Below, in pieces: positions 33,475-45,700 of a DNA stretch of 64,000 bases. Source of the DNA: Cliona cf. orientalis (lineage: Eukaryota; Porifera; Demospongiae; Clionaida; Clionaidae); assembly GCA_963930775.1 (NCBI GenBank), contig OZ005693.1, forward strand, positions 7,006,001 to 7,070,000, given 5' to 3'. Made by a program: the position numbers and the translations under genes. The notes beneath the pieces are model-generated. The model ran no database searches. It was given only the letters and a program-made list of their open reading frames with translations, and was not told the DNA's origin. Position 1 is the first letter of the stretch, and every line of letters starts with the position of its first letter.

Positions 33475-33799
33475 ATAGGATCTTTTGTTGTTTTGTTTTG
33501 CTCGTACTTCCATCTGAATTTTTATGTGAACATCTCCATTAATTTGTATACAGATAATTATGCATGATTTATAGTAGTCTATCTTATTATTATAGTCTAT
33601 GATCCATTTATATTATGCAAAACACTGGGGCTGTATACTGTCTGTAATAATAATATAGCCCGAAATGTTGAGAGGACCCACACATAGCCTCATTCCCAGG
33701 GCCAAAACCAGGGATGACGGTGTAGCAGTGACAACGCCCATTCTACACTAGTTTAAAGGCGCATGCGCTGTAACTGCACCACGTGCTAGCATCGTGGAC
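33475..33799. other. TIMMDC1/POLR1G intergenic spacer
   Basis: Only 325 bp separate the TIMMDC1 stop from the next start codon on the same strand. The interval contains a GGCGCATGCGC palindrome (about 33758) that could be an NRF1-type promoter site for the downstream gene. No frame is coding. Confidence 0.5.
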
Positions 33800-36700
33800 A
33801 TGGATGATTCTCCAACCAAGAAGAGACGGAAAAAGTCCTTTGGTTCTGGAATCCCAGTATTAAAGGACGCCGTGAGAAGTGACGTTGGTATTCCTGCCGA
33901 TGAGATCAGCGAAGGAGGTTTGTTGGTTGAGAAAGAACTGTGGTTGATACAACTACCTAAAGAGGTTAGTCACAGTGCTAGGTATTTGCAAGAGAGAGGG
34001 GGTAGGGACAGTTCAGTACAGATCTAGATGGGCATAATTTGCGTAAATTATGGATATTATTATGCCAGCATATTAATATGACGTCATTATGCGATCAACT
34101 GATTCAAATTTGTAACATGTACCCACTTGCTGTTTGCCTCAAATGTACAAGATGTGTTTAGTGTCCCTGTTGATTGATGTTCACTAAAGGGTCAGAATCG
34201 ATGTTCAAATAACAGATAGGATCACCTGAGATGTTTAGTGAAGGGATTAATATTTAGCAAGCAGTCGACCTTGAATGAATTCGAAGAGGTAGATACATGT
34301 ATGATAACACGCACATCTTCACAGTGTTGTAGTTATGCAAATGGCTTTCCCAGCTGGTATACCGGGGAAAGCAACTCATAAAGCCACACGATAAATTGCT
34401 TGGGTGGTGGGTGGAAAAATATTGTTACAGTAGCCCTATTTCAGAGTTAAGATTGAAGTCATATCAGTCCTCAGAAATTAAACTGAAAGATGTTCTCACC
34501 AAACCAGTCACACAGCCAGTGATGAGCTTTAATTTGACATTGGAATTTTATAGAGAGCATCCCCTGAGATACTGAGCTACTACATTATTACTAGTGCACG
34601 TGTAGTTGCAAGAGATCTAGAAGGAGTGCTATTCTAACTAACTATTGTACTTTCCATGTACACTGCTCCTCCCTAGTAGTAAGTTATTAATGCTTAGCGT
34701 GCATGCACACGAGGGTTACAGTAATCAGTTTGTCTGTTTATTCCCAGTCTACTGCCTGCGTAACAATTTATGCAAGAAAATGAATGTACCAGCCAATTCT
34801 TCGCCAAACTCCATAGGTTTTCAAGTACCGTAAATCGCGAATATTTCGATGTTAAAATATTTTCGGACAGCCTGGCTAGTGCGAAAATTAAACGCACGAA
34901 AATACATGCGCAATATTAACGATAATAGGTACAGGGTCGTTTATCCGAAACGTGAAAATTTATCGCATGAAATATTTTAGACACGAAATATTCGCGATTT
35001 ACGGTAAGTGATTTCGCTAAAAAGCCTTCTCTCACGAGTTATAGCTTATTCTTCGTTTTTAGCACAGCGAAGTCGGCCCTTTTTCAATTCCAACGTCTAC
35101 AACCATATATGGCTATAGGATACAGTTCATAGGCTATAGGGCAAACTCAGAAATGTAATTGTGCAATCTGGTGGCAGTGTACATCTGGGTTCGAGGCTAG
35201 ATCATAGCTATGACATATTATTATATCATTTTAGAGTTGCTGTCCAAATAAAGTGCAGTTCTCCTGTATTATAAATGGCTTTGCCACATGGCAGTTCATG
35301 ATTGCTTGTCAATCTGATCGTGCGTGCATCTTTTTTGGCATTCGTGTGTTTATCAACAATGTACTGTTCATGTATCATTAAAGGCGTTGTGTCAATAAAT
35401 AAGGTATAATTGCTTCTCATTAGTTCAAAAATTCAATTAAAGTGGGCACAGGAAGTATGGCCAGGCCCAATATCACGGTGTAGTCCACAGAAGTACGCGG
35501 AGATCGAACGCGTGCAGCACAATGACGTTTGTGATGGTCGAGTTGAGAAGTCTGCAATCTTCGATTAGGGATAGCTAAAGAGTAAGAATACTGGTAAGTA
35601 TACGATTGAGAGCCTACACGATGCCTAGAAAGTTGACTGTCCGGCAGAGCGAGCCTCAGCGGGCAGATTTGAATGTACACGTGAACTTATCCGCCACGCC
35701 CAGTGTTCATTTACCACGTGGGCACGTGCAGCTTCAATTAGTAGGCAATTAGCGCTTATAGCGTGACATAATGCCTTTAAATTTTGCAATAATTAATTCA
35801 GTTACATCATCTATTGTTTACTGTTAAATGTTTAATATGCTGCATTTGCGCCGAGCGTTTTGCACTTTAGTGCTTTCATTAATTCAGTCACATCATCTAT
35901 TGTTTACTGTTAAACATGTAATATGCTGCATTTGCACCGAGCGTTTTGCATTTTAGTGCTTTCATAATTACTAGAGCACTGAAGTACCAAACGCTCGGCT
36001 CTTTGATGTGTACATGTAATTTAAATTGTAAGATAGTTTACAGCACTAAGTCTTATTAATTTTCATTTTGTGCAATGGTGTACTGAATGATAATGAAAAA
36101 TTTATATACATGAACACAATAGGCAGCTTTATCATGCACAAAATCTTGTGCTTTGTAAAAGATGATCAAGGCAATATCCTATTATGTAAACACAGGAAGT
36201 ATCTGCAGTATAATTGTGGCGAGCCTGAGCGAGCTCCACACTAATCAGGACTACGAGAAAACCCGCTGTACTTACATTGTATGTATGTATGTATGTATGT
36301 AGCGATACGTCAAATACGTGCTCGCTAACTCATAGCGCATGCACATAACCATTGTGATAAAAATCGTCAACGTTGGCCGCGTTTAACTCTAAATATAGCT
36401 CACCAAAAGATGCAGCTCACATCCATTCAATCGAGTAGACTGCTTGAAAACAAGAAAACATAAGGCATCAGTACACAGCAAAATTGATCGAAGGCTAGGC
36501 CTATAGTCTGGGTGCAAGGACTACGTTATGATCTAATTTCAGTAGCTAGCTAGCTGTACCATTCTGTAGCCACATACCTGTAGTAGTCGGAGTGGCCTCA
36601 GTGGCAAAACTCCCAACGTACTGGGGATGAATCATACATGGTACTTGGTCTTTATAGTGACAATGGACTGAATCAGCTGAGCAACAGATACATGTAGCTG

Positions 36701-39700
36701 CTTGTACTGTATGTACTATGGATCGAAGCCTTGGATAGTAGAGGGGGTACCTTCCCCTCTACTATTATAGTCCATGAGCGAAGGCTCGCCCCCTCGATGA
36801 TTTACATCACCCTAGTACGTTATTGATGTATGCAATACAAAATCACGTTGGTAGCTTATACATGCATGTGTACAAACCTTAAAACCATTTGATCATTGGG
36901 TGGGGTAGTATTAACCTTAAGGTTGTGTTGGTTAATAGTTCTTCATTATATAGTGTAAGAAACGGGTTTTAGCTCATGAGCCATAAGCTGCCATGTAAAT
37001 CGAAGAAAACGTATGTATACCCGTCAAACTGTATTTAGAATGTAGAGAAATTAACACTTAGATCATATACAGTAGTGGCCAATAAAAAGTTACCGTTCCG
37101 TTTCCTACTCTGCGATTGTTGAGCAGTGTGAAAATGAGAACGAAACAGTAGCTGAACGGTACAGACAAAAAGGTGACAAGCGTTCATTTGGTAGGTGAGA
37201 AACGTTCAGAGTGAGCACAATACGTAATAAGACAGCCTTTGTCGCTTGCTGCGCTAGCTTCTACGATCGCTAGGCAGCTCTACTCAGCCACTTGCTGGAA
37301 GCCAAGCCGATAGCTTTTTTAGCTCGAGGCGATCGCTCGAATTACTCGCTCGAAACATACATGTACCTGACAATTGATAAGACACAAAGATACAGTTTTC
37401 TTTTGATGTCTGCTATATTACCGAGTCTGTACGAGGGTTGGCTGTGCTTCTCCGTCGCTCACGGCTTCCTGAAAGCTCGTTTCTTCCATGCAGCATCGAG
37501 AATGGTCAATTACTGCAGTACGGTCACGCCTACCAATATTATTAAGCGCTTGCACGAACGTAAAAACGATGGCTGTGCGTGCGTGCGTGCGTGCGTACTT
37601 CCCCATACCGCAGAACGGTGTGAAAATGGAAACGTTCTCACCTCAAAACGATCGTACAATGGAACGGAACGTTAACTTTTTATTGACCGCTACTGTATCT
37701 AAAGAGGAAACCTGTTTATGTGGTGAAGTCAGGAAATTCTATGTGGTATAAAAGGAGATGTGATTTTGCTATCAATGATTTCTGTGAAATCTTATGAAGG
37801 AGTTGGATAGTAGCAAAATTACATGTATATTGTATTGATTGACTATTTTGGGCAACATTTATCAAGGATGGCTAAGAGACCAGTAGTTCGCGATGTTCGT
37901 TTAAGAGAGTTAGTGAGGCCTGTACTGAATGCTAGTGTGCATGGAATTTTGGTATCTGTTTCATCGATGAGGCATGGGTGATCTATTCAATATTTTACTG
38001 CCACAATTACTGATGGTGATTGTAAAGTGCAAGTGGTGGGATTTCAGAAAGAACAGTTGCGAAAACTAACAATGTTTTGTGAAGAGAAGAGGAGTGTTAA
38101 TTTGAGGAATTGTCAGATCAAAAGATCAAAATATGGGGGAGAAAATGGAACTTATTTTGAAGGGAAATACAGAGGTGCTAGAGTCAGCTGGAAGATTTGC
38201 TTTGGATGAAGATGCCAGTAGAAGTAATATGATTATCCTTGCTCAAGTAAAAGACATGGAAACTTTTGATCGTGTTACTGTGAAATGCAAAGTGATGTTA
38301 GTGAAAGATATAGTTGAAGTGTCTACTGGCAAACATAAGCAGGATGTGAAGAGCGGAGATGAGAGTGGAAGAAAATGTTGAGAGTTAGAAGACCAAAAAA
38401 GTTGCATATTAAAAAACTTTTCAGTATGTGAATATGGATTTAGCAAGTATCTTTCAGTGCTCAATGATGAGTCTGAAATTCTGGCAATTGATGACATTGG
38501 GGATGTACAGGTAGAGAGAGAGAATGACTGGCAGAGTGGTGGAACTTTAAGATATGTAGAGATTGTTGCAGCTCCATAGATTGATTCGTACAAATCTTGT
38601 CTTGTGTGTAAAGCAAGAGTAGAGCCATGCGATCCACCGCTTGGACAATGTTCTCGATGTATGATGATGCAGAGATATGATATATTATGTGGTGAAAAGA
38701 TGACGGTGAAGTCAAAATGAAATGCTAAGCCTGTTTGCATTTAGGAATATTGTCAGAGAGTTAGCTGATGTTACTCTGGGTGAAATTGTAGTAACCGTGG
38801 CCTTGCTATTGGCTCGGCCCATTACTGAATTGACATTCAATTCTCAAAGGATTATTACAAACTGCAGACGGGAGTAGATTCTAAATGGAAGAACGAAGGT
38901 GATTGAAATTTGCTTGAAATAATTGTCATCATACTATAGAATATAAACTTCACAGTTGTCATATTGGACATAATTTAATGAACTGTGAATGGTGTTTTTA
39001 ATATAGGCACTCACTTAGATCATTGGCTGTGATCTAGCCTTGAACCCAGAAAATTAGGCTACAATCAGGATCAAGGGTGAATTTTTATTACTTACTGCCA
39101 CATGGTAACTACAGATTGCATTTCTGAGTTTGCCTCTGCAACCATATATGGTTACATGCAGACAAGTCACAATTGAATGTTAGATGAAGATAACATTTTG
39201 ACGCTTCTTGTAGTGCTACAATAATTGTGCTGATGCAGCGTGTGCTTCTGAAATACTAACTATTGAGAACTGACACAAATTTAAAATAGCAAATACTGGC
39301 CAGGTTCACAGTGGCTACTCAGTGCAAACAGCTACTGTCATCTCTACATACACGTACAAAGCTTGGCCTCATGCATTACAAAGCTATGACAGGATAGTGA
39401 CTACATGTATGCAACTCACTGATGAGACCATCGCTATGATCTCGCCTGGAACCCAGCTGTGATCAGGATCATACGATGAGTACCTACCGTATGGCAGGTA
39501 ATTTTCGTGGGGTGCTAATTTTCATTATTTTGGTGGTTGACTTGGCAGTCACAAAATTTTCCCACTCACGAAAAGTAATGCCTACAATGATATGGTACAT
39601 ATTATGCAAGTCCATGATGATGGGTGTGGCCACAAACATTGTGGCAGCGCGGCCAACACTTTCCTGTATTAGCAAGCAACAGTAGCCACTGTTATCCAGC

Positions 39701-42700
39701 TGATAGAGTCTTTGACACTTCTATCTCATGCTATTTGTTCAAGTCTTGGTAGGTATGGCTTAGGTTAACGCGTGTATCAATTACATCATCGCTTGTGCAG
39801 CAGTGCCACACCCCTGGACTAGCTACGAAATTCAAAACCACAAAAATTAATTTTGAAGGCCTTTTCAGACTTTCCATGAAAATTGGCACCCACAGTAATT
39901 ACCCGCCATATGGTATTGGACACTGCCATGTGGCAACTACTGATTGCCTAATTGCATTCCTGCCCTGTAGCCTAGCCTAACCTATGAACTGTATCCTGTT
40001 GCCATATATGGTTATAAACGTTACCACAAGTAGTATATGGACAGGTCTTGACCTAGATTATGGTACTGAGAACTGAAAAGTGGCAGACTTGGCTGTGCTA
40101 AAAACGAAGAATAAGCTATAACTCGTGAGAGAAAGCTTTTTAGCGAAATCCCTCAGTTGAAAACCTTTGGAGTTCGGCGCAAAATCAGCTGGTATATTCA
40201 TTTTGTTGCATAAATATCTTAGGCAGGCAGTAGACTGGTAACAAACAAACACACAGACAGCTACAGACAGACAAACAAACAGACAGACTACCTACTGTAA
40301 CCCTCATGTGCATGCGCACCAAGTGATGATAATGCAGGTACATGTATATATCAGTGTCTGCCTTATGAAACTGACTTGTTAGATATTGACAGCAATTTTA
40401 ATTATACTTTCTACATTGAGCCTGTTGCTTACTGCAGTTTGATCCAAAGCAGCTTGATGGTCATGTTATTAGTACTGGCAGCACAACAATACCACGCAGC
40501 ATTTGCTGTGGGAATAAAGTAAGGATAACTATTATTATACAAATACATACGTGTATGTCTCATTTCGATTCCACATTCGTTCTAGAATTATGAAGTCAAG
40601 GTGTCAGAGAAGAGATCAAAGGTGAAATGTGTGTATAGTGTAATGTTAAGTTGAGCATGGCCAGAGCGGTCAGAGCAGTAACTTGATCATACACATGTAG
40701 TTGATCCATTGTTCCCAACCAACAAATTGATATGCATTATCGTATCACTCGGAGGGTGATACACATCATTTGAAAGCATGCATGGTACCAGGGGTGAAAA
40801 TAAGAAATGAGGACAAATGGCCAGATATATCTGATTTGGCCGGTCATGTGGAGCATTTAGGCGATGGATTAGTTTATGATCGTCGGTGCCATTGTAATAA
40901 TTGCACTTGGAAAAGGTCGCCACGTGTACGCATTAATATTGAAATTATTGAGCACATAGCATCCTGACAAGACTGTCTTGTGGCAGGCCAAATTAATGGC
41001 CGAGAAAAGAGGTAGGTGGTCAGCCATTGGCCTAAAATGGACGGAAAATGGCTGGTGGCCGACCGTTACTTTCACCCCTGGGTACTCAGCTCAACCCTTG
41101 GTGCAATGCTCTATTAAATTTTTACTAAAATTTGTACCCGCAAATAATGGTAGCTAACGTACATTTTCCAAATTTGCAAGATAAGCCAACTGAGTCACAC
41201 AAACACAGAACAATTACATGTGCGCTTTACCCTTATTGTGAGTATGCACATCAAATTTATGTTGAGTACACTGCTAGCTAGATGATTTTAGGATGGTGAA
41301 GGGGTTAATTAATAAGTAAATGAGACCTACATGTAGCAGGGTTGCATGTGGGGGGGGGGGGGGCCTACTGGGATTCCCTCCCCCCCCCCCCCCCCCCCCC
41401 GAATTCCATAACAATCATTATAATAAGATTATAGTTGTCCGTCCGTTACGGAAGGTCGGTGGAAGTGATTTGACCTTGCAATACAAGTGGCTATATCCCT
41501 GGCCGTCAAGCATTAGAAGCTAGAAAAAGGCAATCTCTGTAAGTGCAAGCCTGGGCACTAGCTACAGGCATGATCATTGGCTTCTTGGATGGACTGTATA
41601 AAACCAAGCAACAAACGGGGACTTACGTTCAGTGGCCTGCAGTTAGGCAAGCAGCTTAATTTGTGAGAAGTTGTCATCCTAGTGGTCATCATGGAGGTAG
41701 TAGATTCTGACTTTAGCTTTTCACTTACTCAAGTCTTACGAGGGGAGCTGCGAGCAAGTTAACGACTTTTTTGGACAGTTGATTGATTTAGCCATGTGCT
41801 CAAGCAGGATGCCATAAATGCCCATGTTCAATAGAATGTTCTAGAACTGGTAAAGGGCGGTTTCAGCCACTTGGCTCACCTGCAGGTGTAGAACTCTGGT
41901 CTCTGGCCAGGCACCCTTAGAAACACAGTTCTTATTTATTGATCTACATTTCATAACTGCACATGCTCAATAGAATGTTCCAGAACACAGACATGCAAAG
42001 GGCGGTCTTACATGTAGCTGCTCAACTGATATACTAGTGTTAATGCAGTACGTTTGGGGGCGAGCCTGAGCAAGTGCTGAATTGTACTTCGGAGGTTCCG
42101 GATACCTACGAACAACATAGTCAGTTAACAATGTGGTATATGCCTTGTATGCCTACACTCAGACAGCAGAGTTCAAAGTATAAATGATTACGTAATAATG
42201 ACCTCATTCACCGATATAAAAGCTTGATGTACCCTTCCTTCTCCCGCCTTTTTTCCTGCTCGAGACAGCAGTCATTCTGTTTTGGTGGCAGAGCAAGCTT
42301 TAACAGTTTACCTGACCAACCCACTCATCGCGGTTGAGAGCCGTTATGGAGGAGATAGATCAGATCCTTGACAGTCTCCCGAGAGATGAAGAAGCGCGCA
42401 AAAGAGTGCGAGAATGGATCGAACAGACGACGGATCCCGAACAACCCGGGAATCAAGATGATACTCCTAGCCAAAGTGAGGCAGCTTCGTCCGAAGACGA
42501 GGCAGGAGACGCCTCCTCAAACAAACGATCGTTTGTGATTCGAGGAGGAGCGGAGACGGGAACACCGTCCAGCTCGGAGAGCGCTAGGGGAACCAGGCGG
42601 GTTATAGCCGCTCTCGGCATACCCCATTCTGGTAATCACATACCCCAAGGGTCGACAGCCGCTCTCGGCGGACCCTCAAAGTTAGGAGCACTGCCTATGG

Positions 42701-45700
42701 TGCCAGTAGGGGCAAGAGCCGCTCTCGGCAGACCCCGATCCAGAGAGTCAACGGAAGAGTCTACGGCCCATAAGGGGCCCCATGGCAAATGGCCACTTGG
42801 TAGACCACACTACGCTAAAGGTGTGTCCTACTTACCACTTTGTGGGTATTATATTAGGTGTATCATAGTATACACTAACTATTAGAAATGAAATACCCCT
42901 GCAGGCAAGTCACTCAGGGATTCATTTTCAGAGGAGGAAATAGAAAGTACCTCCGGACACCTATCCGAACAAGGTAGGAAGATTAGACTATTAGGGGGGG
43001 AGATCTATATTTACGGTGCTCCGACCCCCTTACAGCTAGGATAAATTCATCAATAGAGGGTGATGGCTCGTCAGTCACGCCCAGGAGAGGGTCAAAGAGG
43101 TCTCTAGAGGAGGCACTACAGCCCCAACAAAAGCGGCAGAGATTGGATGCAAACGGATCCCTGGACGACTCAGATACAGAATCAGGGGACTTCACCAATT
43201 TTGACCCAACGGAATTAGTTAAGAACAGGGAGGGTACGTTTGTGACCCCCAAATCGGTATCAACATACCTCTCCAAGCATGTGAGGCGTTGCCTAACCAA
43301 AGAAGAGAGGGAAGCTCTATTTAAGGAGCACCCTAGACCGGACGTTGAAGTGTGCACAGTACCCAAAGTCGATAAGTACATGACAGAATTCCTTGGAAAG
43401 CAGCTTCCTAAGGATAATGAAGCTCAGCTGACAAAGATCCAGGCAGCAATTTTGGCAATTTTGAGACCACTGACAGCAGCCTGGCGGGATCTCCTTGAGG
43501 CGGGACTGAAGGAGAACTCAGATATAGCCGTCCCAGCCACTGATGCACTGGGGTTGATTCAACGCACCATTTGCCTAGTGGGAAACGCTTCAGAGCTCAC
43601 CTCACAGATTCGAAGGGAGAAAATTTTGACAGCAATTGATCCTTCCTGGAGTAAGTTTGGCTCAGAGGAGTTCTCAACGAGCAAGAGTAAGAATACCTTA
43701 TTTGGGGAGGAATTCCAATCAAAGCTCACCTCAATGGTAGAGAAGGATACAGCACTGGCCAAGGCAGTGTCTATCACTAAGAGACACAAGAAGGACAAAA
43801 ACACTCCGCCCACCAAAAAAGGAGGGCCTCAAACTGTCCGTTTTTTTCGAAAAGGCCCCCCTGGCAAGTACGGGGACAGGCGGGGCAAGAATTTTCAGCC
43901 GTACACACAGTATGCAGGCCAGAACAGGGATACAGTCAGAGGACCCTACCTGCAGTACAGTCAAACCAATTACCAACAATACAACCGACCGGGGCAGAAA
44001 CCACTATTCCACGAGCCACGCCTCCCAGCATCACCGTCACTCCAAAAACCCCAACAGAAGAAGTACTAGCAGTACTTCACTCCCTTCCTCAAACCCTGCT
44101 CCCGAACCTGGGCATATCTCTAGATATGGATATTGTAACACAGGAGGCCCACCGTCCAGTGGGAGCCAGACTACAGCATTTTCTACTGAACTGGCAAGCT
44201 ATAACAGACGACCCCTGGATCTTGAACACAGTGAGGGGATACAGTTTAGAGCTAACATCAGCTCCAAACCAGCACCACCCACCCACACCCATAACCTTCA
44301 ACCAGGAGAAATCAGCAGCACTTACGTCAGAAATACACAAGTTATTGCAGAAACAAGCAATCAGTCAAGTCGAAAATTTGCCAGACGAGTTCCTGAGCCC
44401 GATTTTCTTGGTCCCCAAGGCCGACGGGTCGTGGCGCCCAGTAATCAATCTTCGAGATCTCAACTCACACATCGCCCACCACCACTTCAAAATGGAGGGA
44501 ATCAAGACGGTGAAGGGGCTCATGAAGAAAGGGGATTGGCTGGCAAAGCTGGATCTGAAGGATGCCTACCTATCAGTGCCGATGAGTCCAGTACACACAC
44601 ATCTTCTGAGATTCCAATGGCAGAATCAAACGTATCAATTCAACACACTTCCATTTGGACTCTCCAGTGCCCCTTACGTGTTTACAAAACTCCTCAAACC
44701 AGCAGTGGCGATCCTCAGGAGGCTAGGAATCAGAGTGGTCCTCTACTTGGACGACATGCTTATCATGGCAAACTCCAAGGAGGAAGCCCGACTCCATCTA
44801 GCAACAGCAATGCATCTCCTGACAGCCCTGGGATTTATCCTCAACCTCAACAAGAGCGTTTTGACACCCACTCAAAAAGTGGTTTTCTTGGGATTTTGCT
44901 TGGACACTCGTACCTTGCTAATCTCATTACCAACATCCAAAATCCAGTCCGTACAGCGGATGATCAGAGAGATTCTAGCCCAGGGACAGGTAACTGTCTT
45001 AAAGCTATCACAGCTGCTGGGATCAATGATATCAACTCATCCAGCAATTCTACCTGCTCCATTGTACTATCGCCATTTGGAGAGAGCCAAGATAACAGCT
45101 CTGAGACACAATCCGAGCTACAACACAGTGGTAACAACATCGGACGAGATGAGGAAGGAGCTAACCTGGTGGCTCCAACAATTACCCAGACACAACGGCA
45201 GATCAATGCAGGTAACACACTGGGACATGGTGATAGAGTCCGATGCATCAACACTGGGTTGGGGAGCGAATCTCAACAACACCAGTACAGGAGGAGCATG
45301 GACACAGGAGGAGAAAGCGTGTCATATCAACTATCTCGAGTTGCTGGCAGCATTTCTAGCCCTAAAGACCTTTGCCACCAATTTGCATCACAAGACAATC
45401 CTCCTGAGGCTAGACAATGTGACGGCAATTGCCTTTCTCAACAGAATGGGGGGGACTCATTCAGTCCCACTTTGCAATCTGGCAGTGCGAATCTGGAAAT
45501 GGTGCTTGGAGAGGAATGTATTCATCCATGCAGAACACCTCCCCGGGAAACTCAATGTGAGAGCAGATTGGCACTCTCGGCATGTACAGGATTGCAGCGA
45601 TTGGCAGATGCACCCGATGATTTTTCAACAACTTCAGGACAGGCTGGGCCCCTTCTCGATAGATCTGTTTGCATCCCGCACGAATGCCCAGCTCCCGATC

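Noticed and set aside
35460-35580. Possible tRNA gene with GTTCGATC-like B box on minus
   Set aside because: No acceptable A box at the right spacing and no cloverleaf pairing.
37577-37600. CRISPR-like or other spaced repeats
   Set aside because: Only a GTGC microsatellite; no spaced direct repeats of CRISPR type exist anywhere in the window, and the DNA is eukaryotic.
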